From the NCBI GenBank assembly GCA_964455375.1, contig CAYVXE010000060.1, positions 1 to 25,972 on the forward strand: a stretch of DNA of 25,972 nucleotides, read 5' to 3'. A model generated the notes under the pieces. That model was not told the origin of the DNA. It searched no databases and saw only the letters and a program-made list of their open reading frames with translations. This document shows positions 1 through 7,720 of this stretch, piece by piece. A program made the translations under genes and the position numbers. Position 1 is the first letter of the stretch; every line of letters begins with the position of its first letter. Source of the stretch: CAYVXE01 sp964455375 (GTDB lineage: Bacteria > Zhuqueibacterota > Zhuqueibacteria > Oceanimicrobiales > Oceanimicrobiaceae).

Positions 1-2
1 AG

Positions 3-380
3 CTCATCGATAGTTCCGGAATGCAGGCGGGTGCCTTTCTTTTCCACAACGCAGCCTTTTCTCTGCTGAAAATTATTGTCGGCCATTTTGACGCGTATGT
101 GGACGTAGGAGGCAGGTTGCTTCGTGAGCATCCTGAAAGTGAATCTGAGTTTTTGAAAATCGGCCAGGGCAGGGTGATGGGCACGTTTCCGTATGATATC
201 GCTGCCGCCTATTTGATCATGCAGGAAGCAGGCGCTGTGCTCACAGACGCTTTCGGAGAATCGTTGGCAGACGTCCGGTTAATAAATTCAGGAAAACAAG
301 CGATACTATCATGTGTGGCGGCAAGTAATAGTGTTTTACATAAAAAAATTCTAACAAGAATGAATAGTTTAAAAAAATAA
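3..380 (+). CDS. Inositol monophosphatase family protein, 3' end only
   Basis: The reading frame is open from the first complete codon of the window (position 3), so the gene starts upstream and only about 125 C-terminal residues are visible. The piece ending in PYDIAAAYLIMQEAGAVLTD matches the C-terminal signature of the inositol monophosphatase/FBPase superfamily (usually W-D-x-A-A-G then an L-I-x-E-A-G stretch). The Asp after PY is the expected third metal ligand. Tyr replaces the usual Trp and Ala the usual Gly of that motif. Family members remove phosphate from sugar or inositol phosphates, or from 3'-phosphoadenosine compounds, in the cytoplasm using Mg2+. The substrate cannot be told from this fragment. 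The gene ends 33 bp before metK on the same strand and could be co-transcribed with it. An ATG at 21 is internal and not the real start. Confidence 0.75.
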   Translation, partial: LIDSSGMQAGAFLFHNAAFSLLKIIVGHFDAYVDVGGRLLREHPESESEFLKIGQGRVMGTFPYDIAAAYLIMQEAGAVLTDAFGESLADVRLINSGKQAILSCVAASNSVLHKKILTRMNSLKK

Positions 381-413
381 AAAATATCGTATCTTAATTG
401 AAAGGATGAATGA

Positions 414-1550
414 ATGTCTTCAATGTTGTTTACATCTGAGTCAGTGACAGAAGGACATCCGGACAAAATTGCAGATCAGGTTTCGGATGGTGTTCTTGAC
501 GCAGTTTTGAAAGATGATCCCACGGGACGAGTAGCCTGTGAAACGTTTGTGACCACCGGTCTGCTATTGGTTGGCGGGGAAGTGACTACAACCACGTACG
601 TAGAAATTCCGAACTTAGTTCGCGGCATCATAAGAGAGATCGGCTACACCGATGCCGGTATGGGTTTTGATTATCTCACCTGCTCGGTTTTGAATGCAAT
701 TCAGCAACAATCGCCTGATATCGCTTTGGGCGTCGATCGGGATGGCGCCGGTGACCAGGGAATGATGTTCGGTTACGCTACAAACGAAACCAAAGAATTG
801 ATGCCGTTACCCATTATGCTGGCGCATAAGTTAACCATGAAATTAGCTGAGGTGCGAAAAAATGGAACGTTGGCATATCTGCGTCCTGACGGCAAATCTC
901 AGGTCAGTGTACGTTATGAAGATAATAAACCTGTAAAAGTTGATACAGTGGTGATTTCTACCCAGCACGATCCTGACGTGGCACAGGAAACGATTCGTCG
1001 GGATGTTATTGCTGAAGTGGTAAAACCAATTCTCCCCAATGAATATATCGATGAATCAAATATTGTCTATCACATCAATCCTACCGGCCGCTTTGTGGTT
1101 GGCGGCCCGCATGGAGATACCGGGTTAACCGGAAGAAAAATTATTGTAGATACGTATGGAGGATTCGGACGACATGGTGGTGGCGCCTTTTCCGGGAAGG
1201 ACCCCACGAAAGTGGATCGGTCTGCAACTTATGCTGCAAGATACATCGCGAAAAATATCGTTGCTGCAGACTTGGCGGAGAGATGTGAAATTCAATTAGC
1301 GTATGCCATCGGTGTTGCGGAACCGGTTTCAGTAAGAGTGGAATCCTTTGACACCGGTAAAATGCCGGACGAAGAAATCGCTAAATTGGTACAGAAAACA
1401 TTCGTATTAACGCCCAAAGGGATAATAGAAATGTTGGATTTAAGAAAACCTATTTATAAAAAAACCGCGGCTTATGGACATTTCGGTCGTGAGAATATTG
1501 GTTTTACCTGGGAAAAAACGGACAAAGCCGCTGAGTTGGCTCGCGGTTGA
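414..1550 (+). CDS. metK: S-adenosylmethionine synthase
   Basis: This enzyme makes S-adenosylmethionine from ATP and methionine in the cytoplasm. The 378-residue protein has the usual family length (about 380-400) and all its signatures: GHPDK at residues 14-18 near the N-terminus, the GAGDQG hexapeptide at 111-116, GGPHGDTGLTGRK at about 230-242, and the glycine-rich GGFGRHGGGAFSGKD loop from about 249. The start ATG at 414 follows a GAAAGGA purine-rich ribosome-binding site. A second in-frame ATG at 423 is less favoured. ahcY follows 45 bp downstream on the same strand, so production of the methyl donor and removal of its by-product are probably one transcription unit, ended by the hairpin after ahcY. 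No irregularity is seen. Confidence 0.97.
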   Translation: MSSMLFTSESVTEGHPDKIADQVSDGVLDAVLKDDPTGRVACETFVTTGLLLVGGEVTTTTYVEIPNLVRGIIREIGYTDAGMGFDYLTCSVLNAIQQQSPDIALGVDRDGAGDQGMMFGYATNETKELMPLPIMLAHKLTMKLAEVRKNGTLAYLRPDGKSQVSVRYEDNKPVKVDTVVISTQHDPDVAQETIRRDVIAEVVKPILPNEYIDESNIVYHINPTGRFVVGGPHGDTGLTGRKIIVDTYGGFGRHGGGAFSGKDPTKVDRSATYAARYIAKNIVAADLAERCEIQLAYAIGVAEPVSVRVESFDTGKMPDEEIAKLVQKTFVLTPKGIIEMLDLRKPIYKKTAAYGHFGRENIGFTWEKTDKAAELARG

Positions 1551-1595
1551 TCATCAACTTAAAATTTATTCAATTAAATTGGATAAGGAGGTCTT

Positions 1596-2855
1596 GTGAA
1601 TTACGACGTAAAAGACATCGGTTTAGCTGAGGCAGGGAAAAAGCGCATTGAATGGGCGGAAAATGATATGCCTGTTCTGCGTCAGGTTCGGGAAAAATTC
1701 GAAAAAGAAAAGCCTTTGATCGGGAAAAAAATGTCCGCTTGTCTGCACATGACAGCAGAAACGGCAAATTTGGCGCGTGCTTTAAAAGCAGGTGGTGCGG
1801 ATTTACTCCTTTGTGCATCAAATCCATTATCTACACAGGACGATGTGACAGCTTCGTTGGTCAAAGATTATGAAATTCCTGTATTTGCCATTCACGGCGA
1901 GGATAACGAAACTTATTATCGGCATATTAAAGCAGCTATCGAACATGAACCTGTTGTCACGATGGATGATGGTGCAGACCTGGTTTCAGCAATCATTTCG
2001 GATTACCCACAAATTGGTAAAAATGTTCTGGGAAGTATGGAAGAAACCACCACCGGGGTTATTCGTTTACGGGCAATGGAGAAAGACAACGCATTGCAGT
2101 TTCCGGTCATTGCCGTGAACGATGCTGTGACAAAAAACCTTTTTGATAATCGTTACGGTACCGGACAGTCCACTCTCGACGGCGTTATCCGCGCAACCGA
2201 TGTTTTATTGGCGGGGAAAAATGTCGTCGTCTTCGGTTACGGGTGGTGTGGCAAAGGTGTGACGATGCGCGCTAGCGGTATGGGTTCAAATGTCATTGTT
2301 GTGGAAGTTGACCCGGTTCGGGCGTTGGAAGCTGTCATGGATGGTTTTCGGGTCATGACAGTAGCAGAGGCTGCAAAAATCGGCGATATTTTTATTTCGG
2401 TAACGGGAGATATTCATGTTGTGAGAAAAGAGCATTTTGCAGTGATGAAAGATGGCGCCATGGTTGCAAATTCAGGACACTTCAATGTTGAATTGGATAT
2501 TGACGGGCTGTCGGAGTTGGCCGTTGAGGTCCGGAAAAATGTTCGAAATAATGTGGATCAATATGTCCTGTCCGATGGTCGCCGTATCAATTTATTGGCG
2601 GAAGGTCGCCTCATCAATCTCGCTGCTGCGGAAGGGCACCCTGCTTCCGTGATGGATATGAGTTTTGCCACGCAGGCATTGGCAACGGAATTTGTCATTG
2701 AGAACCAGGGTAAACTCGGAGCCAAGGTTTATAATGTACCGGCGGAAATTGAAAATTGGGTGGCGACCTTAAAGTTAAAATCCATGGGGATCCAAATTGA
2801 TGAATTAACCGAGGAACAAAAAACATATTTGGCATCCTGGACCATGGGTACATAA
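1596..2855 (+). CDS. ahcY: Adenosylhomocysteinase (S-adenosylhomocysteine hydrolase)
   Basis: The enzyme splits S-adenosylhomocysteine into adenosine and homocysteine with bound NAD, relieving product inhibition of methyltransferases. The 419-residue protein starts at a GTG preceded at 4 bp by a near-perfect AAGGAGGT ribosome-binding site (1585-1592). Visible motifs are LHMTAETANL, SNPLSTQDD, MDDGADL, EETTTGV, AVNDAVTKNLFDNRYGTGQS (substrate and catalytic residues) and the Rossmann GYGWCGKG at 214-221 with acidic VVEVDP after it. The protein ends in a TYLASWTMGT tail and lacks the C-terminal PDHYRY-type tail of eukaryotic and most proteobacterial enzymes. Together with SNPLSTQDD (not NIFSTQDH), this places it in the shorter archaeal/Thermotoga-like branch of the family. 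It is second in the metK-ahcY unit. Confidence 0.97.
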   Translation: MNYDVKDIGLAEAGKKRIEWAENDMPVLRQVREKFEKEKPLIGKKMSACLHMTAETANLARALKAGGADLLLCASNPLSTQDDVTASLVKDYEIPVFAIHGEDNETYYRHIKAAIEHEPVVTMDDGADLVSAIISDYPQIGKNVLGSMEETTTGVIRLRAMEKDNALQFPVIAVNDAVTKNLFDNRYGTGQSTLDGVIRATDVLLAGKNVVVFGYGWCGKGVTMRASGMGSNVIVVEVDPVRALEAVMDGFRVMTVAEAAKIGDIFISVTGDIHVVRKEHFAVMKDGAMVANSGHFNVELDIDGLSELAVEVRKNVRNNVDQYVLSDGRRINLLAEGRLINLAAAEGHPASVMDMSFATQALATEFVIENQGKLGAKVYNVPAEIENWVATLKLKSMGIQIDELTEEQKTYLASWTMGT

Positions 2856-2886
2856 CTATTCATCGTATAAAATATTTTACTTTGAG

Positions 2887-2922
2887 AAGGACGGATGAAT
2901 CAAATTCATTCGTCCTTTTTTT
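2887..2922 (+). terminator. Intrinsic terminator after metK-ahcY
   Basis: AAGGACGGATGAAT (2887-2900) pairs with ATTCATTCGTCCTT (2904-2917) across all 14 positions, with one G-U pair and a three-base CAA loop. A run of seven T (2916-2922) follows. It lies 31 bp after the ahcY stop and ends the metK-ahcY unit. Confidence 0.92.
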
Positions 2923-3303
2923 CGTTCTCTCTGCAATCCGCCTTTTTCCTTCAGAAAAACAGTTGTTTCATCGAAATATTTATATAAATCTTCATGCTGA
3001 GTGTCGTTTGAATGTGATTTAAAAACAATTGGTTACGGCTTTTGACTCAGCGCAGCTTGAAGTGGGAAACTACTTTTTCGCCTGTCTCAACAGTCTTGTT
3101 CATTCAGGTTGTTCTCGCATTAACTTTGCGTCCTTGCGTTTTTCGTAACAATCTTTGCAGTTCTTTTTTGTTTGTGGCTCAGGTCTTTCCATGAATTGGC
3201 TGATTTTATCAAAAAAATGCAACAATTGTTAAAGAATATTGGCCGGTTGGTCGACATTTGGATAGGTTGGAATATTACTAAATTGTTAAATATGAGGTCG
3301 CGA
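2923..3303. other. Non-coding stretch with a degenerate repeat-like segment
   Basis: About 380 bp lie between the ahcY terminator and the next start, with no convincing gene. At 3125-3139 the sequence carries the close direct repeat TTGCGT-CC-TTGCGT. Read on the minus strand this gives CGCAAGGACGCAAAG, a word typical of dispersed intergenic repeats in many environmental bacterial genomes. A minus-strand frame reading through here (to 3596) has no family resemblance and overlaps the real gene, so it is not called. The promoter of the 3304 gene should lie in this stretch, but no clear -35/-10 pair was recognised. Confidence 0.35.
3294..3297 (+). promoter_or_regulatory. Ribosome-binding site that decides the start at 3304
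   Basis: GAGG lies 6 bp before the ATG at 3304. The in-frame ATGs at 3172 and 3292 have no such site. The 3172 start would also place 44 extra residues with no signal-peptide character before the lipoprotein signal sequence. Confidence 0.6.
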
Positions 3304-5340
3304 ATGAACTTTGAACGGGTAGTTAGAAATAAAAGAATTCTAATGTTAGTCGGGAGCGCCATCTTGATGTTGAGTTTGACGCACTGTTCATTTGATAAAC
3401 CCAGTGCACCCTCATGGGATGTAAATGTGACAGTTCCGCTCATCAATAAAACATATACAATGAATAAAATAGCCAATGATGAAGATGTGATCAGTGCAGA
3501 TTCTTCCGGTTTGCTTCGCTTCGACGAAAATGTTAAAATTGACAAGTATTTTGTTAACGACGAGTTGAATCTTGATAGCAAACACAAATCATTCAATCAA
3601 TCTATTGGGGATATTTCAATCGATTCCCCTGGTTCTAAGCAAACCCATGTGGAATTAAGAGAAATATTTACACAGGCAGACAATTTAAATGGCCAAACCA
3701 TTACTGTTGATCCATTTAGTTTCACAACAGCCCCGAAAATTTTGGAGCCGTACGACAATTTTTCCTATGTTGTCATCAAATCAGGTATTGTGGAAATAAT
3801 CATTGAAAATCAAATGGCAATACCTTTGGGAAGCCCCATAGCCATTGAAATATGGGATGTGAATTCAGGGAAAATTATCAGTACAACGTCGTACAATAAT
3901 GAGATCGATCCTGGAAAAACAGCAAGTTTTGATATAAATTTGGCGGGAAAAAGAATAACGAATCGACTATCCATCCGTATGTCGGCAGGGTCTCCAGGTA
4001 GTAGTGGTAATCCTGTTTTTATTAATGCGAATGATAGTTTTACCATGACCGCCAATATTGGCGACCTCAAGGTGAATGAGGCGATGGCTGAAATTCCTGC
4101 ACAGACCGTATCTGAAGAGAATTTTATTGACATTGCGGATTCTTTAATTGTGCAGGAAGCAAGGGTTCAAACTGGTCAGGTTCAAATATCTTTGAATGGC
4201 AACATTCCTGTTAATGCTTGGGTACGTTATGAACTCCCCGATTTTCAGACTCCGCAAGGGAATGTGCTTGCGGATTCTTTTCTCGTTGCAAATAATTCAT
4301 TTATAAATAAAACGATTGAGCTGAGTGGTCTGATTCTCAGACCACAATTAGCAGATTTTGGGCAACAGCGGCTTCGTTTTAATTGGACAATAAGAACTGT
4401 AGACACCGGTTCTAATATGGTTGTTATTCGAAGTTCGGATAATATGATCGCAAATGTTGATGTGGCAAAAACCATATTTTCGCAAATAACAGGTAAATTA
4501 GGAAATCAGACCGTTCAAATTTCTCAGGATGATATCGATCTTAATCTTCCTGCTGACATAGACAGTATTTTCTTCGAAACGGCATCGATGGAATTGAACA
4601 TCAATAATGGAATTAATTTTCCGGCCTATTTAACGCTTAATATTGAAGGAAGAAATAGCAACGGCGGGAGTTCTAATTTAACGGTCAATCATCTTTTACT
4701 GCCTGCGACTGCAGCGGGGCAGCCGGTTACAACTACGATCGTGCTGGATCAAAACAACAGTAATATCAAAGAATTTATCAGCATTGTTCCGTCGTTTATT
4801 AAAGTGACCGGAAATGTAAAATTGAACAATCCGGATTGGATTGGTACGATTACCAGCAACGACTTTGTGGACGGTGACGTAAGTATCAAAGCTCCCATAA
4901 CTGTAAAAATCCCAGATCAGACCGTAGAAACAGACGTTCAGAGGATTGACATCGAGCAAAGTGTTAGAGATGATATTATTAACAATCTTACGAAAGGGAT
5001 GTTTTATATTGAATTGAAAAACCATTTACCGGTAGGAGCTACGATAGAATTGTTATTTTGTGATCGGGATTCAGGGTTGTATCAACAGCCGGTGTTAGAA
5101 ATCGGTCCCATCGGTGCCAATGCGGGTCAGGTTGATGGCTCGGGATACGTCGTAACAGCAGATGAGTCGCAAATCACCCTTGAGTTAAGTGAAAAGCAAG
5201 TACAAACGTTTCTGTTTAACCCTCTGTATTCCGGGGTTCGAATAAGATTGGATGGTACCAATAGTCAGTTTGTTCGTGTCAGGGCGTCTGATTATCTGCA
5301 AGTAAAATCTTATGGTAAAATTAAAGCGAAAATAAATTAA
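3304..5340 (+). CDS. Large lipoprotein with four tandem beta-rich domains, function unknown
   Basis: The 678-residue protein is not assigned to a known family. The start at 3304 is chosen from the GAGG site 6 bp upstream. Residues 1-28 form a basic n-region, a hydrophobic core and a lipobox-like LTHC with Cys28 as the lipidated residue. His at -1 is unusual for a lipobox, so lipidation is likely but not certain. The rest has no membrane segments and alternates hydrophobic and polar residues as beta-sandwich domains do. A short pattern recurs at about residues 163, 293, 429 and 567: a beta strand, then N-x-(I/L)-P-(V/L)-x, then another strand (EIIIENQMAIPLG, QISLNGNIPVNA, ELNINNGINFPA, YIELKNHLPVGA). 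The spacing of 130-138 residues suggests four tandem copies of one domain. The barrel gene at 5365 follows after 24 bp, so the pair probably acts together at the outer membrane. A surface or periplasmic structural role is inference. Confidence 0.8.
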   Translation: MNFERVVRNKRILMLVGSAILMLSLTHCSFDKPSAPSWDVNVTVPLINKTYTMNKIANDEDVISADSSGLLRFDENVKIDKYFVNDELNLDSKHKSFNQSIGDISIDSPGSKQTHVELREIFTQADNLNGQTITVDPFSFTTAPKILEPYDNFSYVVIKSGIVEIIIENQMAIPLGSPIAIEIWDVNSGKIISTTSYNNEIDPGKTASFDINLAGKRITNRLSIRMSAGSPGSSGNPVFINANDSFTMTANIGDLKVNEAMAEIPAQTVSEENFIDIADSLIVQEARVQTGQVQISLNGNIPVNAWVRYELPDFQTPQGNVLADSFLVANNSFINKTIELSGLILRPQLADFGQQRLRFNWTIRTVDTGSNMVVIRSSDNMIANVDVAKTIFSQITGKLGNQTVQISQDDIDLNLPADIDSIFFETASMELNINNGINFPAYLTLNIEGRNSNGGSSNLTVNHLLLPATAAGQPVTTTIVLDQNNSNIKEFISIVPSFIKVTGNVKLNNPDWIGTITSNDFVDGDVSIKAPITVKIPDQTVETDVQRIDIEQSVRDDIINNLTKGMFYIELKNHLPVGATIELLFCDRDSGLYQQPVLEIGPIGANAGQVDGSGYVVTADESQITLELSEKQVQTFLFNPLYSGVRIRLDGTNSQFVRVRASDYLQVKSYGKIKAKIN

Positions 5341-5364
5341 TCTAAAAGGAAAAGGTTCTGACGA

Positions 5365-6639
5365 ATGCGACGAGAACTGTTAAATACGTTTATGCGAATA
5401 ATTTTTATGGCCGGATTTTTAGGATTGTTGATGACAACATCGGTCGAAGCACAGAATGGTGAGTCGAATGCACGCAGTGTGGGCATGGGGGGAGCTTACA
5501 CTGCGCTTGCCCGAGGTATTGAAGCCCCGAGCTGGAATCCTGCTAACCTGGGACTCCCGGGTCGTCATATCTATCGCCTCAATTTGGTTTCTTTGGGTGT
5601 GGGTATTCACAATAACAGTTTTAGTAAAGGTTTTTATGACCGGTATAACGGGCAGCACCTCACAGAGCAGGATAAACAGGACATTCTCGCCGCCATTCCT
5701 GACTATGGTTTAGAGGGAGATATCGATACTGAAATCCAGGCGATGGGGTTGAATATCGGCCGTTTTGCTCTGACTTCGAGCGGTATTGCAGCATCAAGTT
5801 TTGTTATCCCCAAAGATCTCGCGGATATTGCTCTGAACGGGAATGAATTTGGTCGAAATTACGATATTGATGCAACGAATGGGGAAGGGTGGGCCGTTTC
5901 GAGTTTTGCCGTTTCCACGGCTTTTCGAATGAATGTGCCGTTGTTTCGTGTTTTTTCCGTCGGGGCGTCAGCAAAATATCTGCGTGGTCTGGCGTACGGA
6001 AAGGTGGTTGAGGCGCAAACATCTGTTTTGACAGATATTGATGGACTGCATACCTCTGGAAGAGTCGTCATTGACCGTTCTTTTGGTGGGAATGGCTATG
6101 CAATTGACCTTGGAGTAGCGGGTACTTTAAATGACAATTGGAGCATGAGCCTGGGATTTTCGAATCTGTTCAATCACGTGAATTGGAACCGAGAGACCAA
6201 ACGGTACACCTATACATTTAATGCTGATTCGTTGACGGTGCAAGGCATCAACGCCTCGGATATCGATTCACTATTTGTAGATTCTGAGGAAACGATTGAC
6301 ATCGACCCGTTCAGTTCAACACTGCCGGCGCAACTTCGTTTCGGTCTTGCCAGAACATCAAACAGGTTTGCGTTTGCAGTGGATTATTCGCAGGGGTTGA
6401 AAAAAGCACCCGGCGTCTCTACAAAACCTCAATTGGCTTTTGGCGCAGAAATCCGCCTCATTCATTTTTTGCCTTTGCGGTCAGGTTTTTCGGTAGGTGG
6501 TCGAAACGGTTTTTCAAGTTCAGCGGGCTTCGCTTTCGATTTTTCAGCGTTTTCCTGGGATTTTGCAATTGCCAGTCGCGGTGGTATGTTTAACAGCAAA
6601 GGATTAACTTTCGCTTTTGACTGGATGTTCAGGATTTAA
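5365..6639 (+). CDS. Outer-membrane beta-barrel protein of the FadL/PorV-like type
   Basis: The 424-residue protein starts with a signal peptide (hydrophobic core about residues 10-25) and a probable cleavage site VEA|Q, leaving Gln30 at the new N-terminus. Next comes ARSVGMGGAYTALARG...SWNPANLG, the N-terminal signature shared by FadL-, PorV- and TraF-like barrels of FCB bacteria. The remainder shows repeated amphipathic strands (DFAIASRGGMFN, LTFAFDWMFRI), and the protein ends in an aromatic/hydrophobic strand as outer-membrane barrels do. A weak AAAGGAAAAGG site precedes the ATG. It follows the tandem-domain lipoprotein by 24 bp and abuts the convergent lptG end with only 4 bp between. PorV caps the lateral gate of SprA in Bacteroidota and sprA lies nearby, so a partner role is possible. 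The typical PorV N-terminal GDAG motif is absent, so a generic FadL-like channel is equally likely. Confidence 0.75.
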   Translation: MRRELLNTFMRIIFMAGFLGLLMTTSVEAQNGESNARSVGMGGAYTALARGIEAPSWNPANLGLPGRHIYRLNLVSLGVGIHNNSFSKGFYDRYNGQHLTEQDKQDILAAIPDYGLEGDIDTEIQAMGLNIGRFALTSSGIAASSFVIPKDLADIALNGNEFGRNYDIDATNGEGWAVSSFAVSTAFRMNVPLFRVFSVGASAKYLRGLAYGKVVEAQTSVLTDIDGLHTSGRVVIDRSFGGNGYAIDLGVAGTLNDNWSMSLGFSNLFNHVNWNRETKRYTYTFNADSLTVQGINASDIDSLFVDSEETIDIDPFSSTLPAQLRFGLARTSNRFAFAVDYSQGLKKAPGVSTKPQLAFGAEIRLIHFLPLRSGFSVGGRNGFSSSAGFAFDFSAFSWDFAIASRGGMFNSKGLTFAFDWMFRI

Positions 6640-6643
6640 AAAA

Positions 6644-7720
6644 TCATTTTTCAGTCGTACTCAGGATCATTATTCCCAGCAACAGGAAAAGGATATTTGC
6701 AGACCAGGCCGCCAGAATTGGTGGCAGACTGCCAATTTGGCCAAGTGTCTGGAAAAATTTTGTGGCTCCGTAGTAAATCAACCAGACAATGATGCTGATA
6801 ATCATTCCGAAAATTGCGCCGCTGCGTTTCTTATTTGTGGCCAGCGGTGCACCAAACAGCACCATAATGAAACTCGCCACAGGCAACGAGAACTTTGAAT
6901 AGAAATCCACCAGCCATTGTGTAGGGTTACTTCCATTGTGGACGACCTCCCGAATGAACGCATGCAATTCTTTGTAAGACATATCATCGGGATTCACATT
7001 CGACGAAATAATTTCTTCAGGTGTAATGTCGAGTAAACTGTCTTTTAGACTTTCAAACCTTATAGCTTTTTCTTTCTCGCCGTTAAAGGTTCGTTTGAAA
7101 CCGTTGTATAGAACCCAGTTTCCATTCTTCCATTTCATTTGCCGTGCATCCAGTCGTTCAATAATTGTTGTCTCTTTGTAAGTTTGCAAACTGACCTTTG
7201 TAGCGATAAAACGTTTTGTGTCGTAAGAATGAATAAAAATTCTTCGGTTTGAGCTGTCCCGAAGGTAAAGGTTGCTCATTCTGGTCAGCGCTCGTTTTTT
7301 ACCCGGGTTCAGGTATTTGTCCTGAATATTCGTCCTCTCTTTATTGCTGGCTGGTACGATTTTTTCGGTAAATAGAAAAGTCGACAAGCTGACGAAAAGA
7401 CCGGCCACGAAAATAGGCAGAAGAATACGTCGAACCATAATTCCAGCAGATTTGAGGGCGGTGATTTCATTGTATTTTGTCATCTGCCCGATGCTGAACA
7501 AACAGGCCAAAAGGATGGCTATGGGCAAAACCCAGGTGAGAATATAGGGCAAAGAGACGAGATAATATTTTAAAATAATCGCTTTTGGAACATCTTTGTC
7601 GATGAATTTAGCTAAATTACCCACTATGTCAACGAAGATGACGACCAGTATAAAGCTGGAAATTGCGAATATAAATGTTGCAGAAAAACGCCTGAGGAGG
7701 TACCAATCAATGATTTTCAT
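6644..7720 (-). CDS. lptG: LPS export ABC transporter permease LptG (YjgP/YjgQ family)
   Basis: The protein is one of the two inner-membrane permeases that, with LptB ATPase, extract lipopolysaccharide and pass it to the LptC/LptA bridge. The 358 residues match family length. They start MKIIDWYLLRRF, typical of LptG, with three N-terminal membrane segments (about 13-35, 48-75, 98-118). A soluble periplasmic domain of about 150 residues follows, then three C-terminal segments beginning at SLPVASFIMVLFGAPLA, the conserved family motif. The cytoplasmic coupling segment TKYNEITALKSAGI contains the N-E-I-T-A-x-K-A/S-A/S-G signature. The start codon lies inside the end of lptF (14-bp overlap), so translation is probably coupled. 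A strong independent ribosome-binding site was not seen. Confidence 0.93.
   Translation of the reverse strand: MKIIDWYLLRRFSATFIFAISSFILVVIFVDIVGNLAKFIDKDVPKAIILKYYLVSLPYILTWVLPIAILLACLFSIGQMTKYNEITALKSAGIMVRRILLPIFVAGLFVSLSTFLFTEKIVPASNKERTNIQDKYLNPGKKRALTRMSNLYLRDSSNRRIFIHSYDTKRFIATKVSLQTYKETTIIERLDARQMKWKNGNWVLYNGFKRTFNGEKEKAIRFESLKDSLLDITPEEIISSNVNPDDMSYKELHAFIREVVHNGSNPTQWLVDFYSKFSLPVASFIMVLFGAPLATNKKRSGAIFGMIISIIVWLIYYGATKFFQTLGQIGSLPPILAAWSANILFLLLGIMILSTTEK

Noticed and set aside
3172..3303. Longer start for the tandem-domain lipoprotein
   Set aside because: It would add 44 residues before the signal peptide and has no ribosome-binding site. The ATG at 3304 has GAGG at 6 bp.
3120..3596. 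Minus-strand 158-residue frame overlapping the start of the tandem-domain lipoprotein
   Set aside because: There is no family resemblance and no ribosome-binding site. It covers the signal peptide and first domain of a well-supported gene on the other strand.
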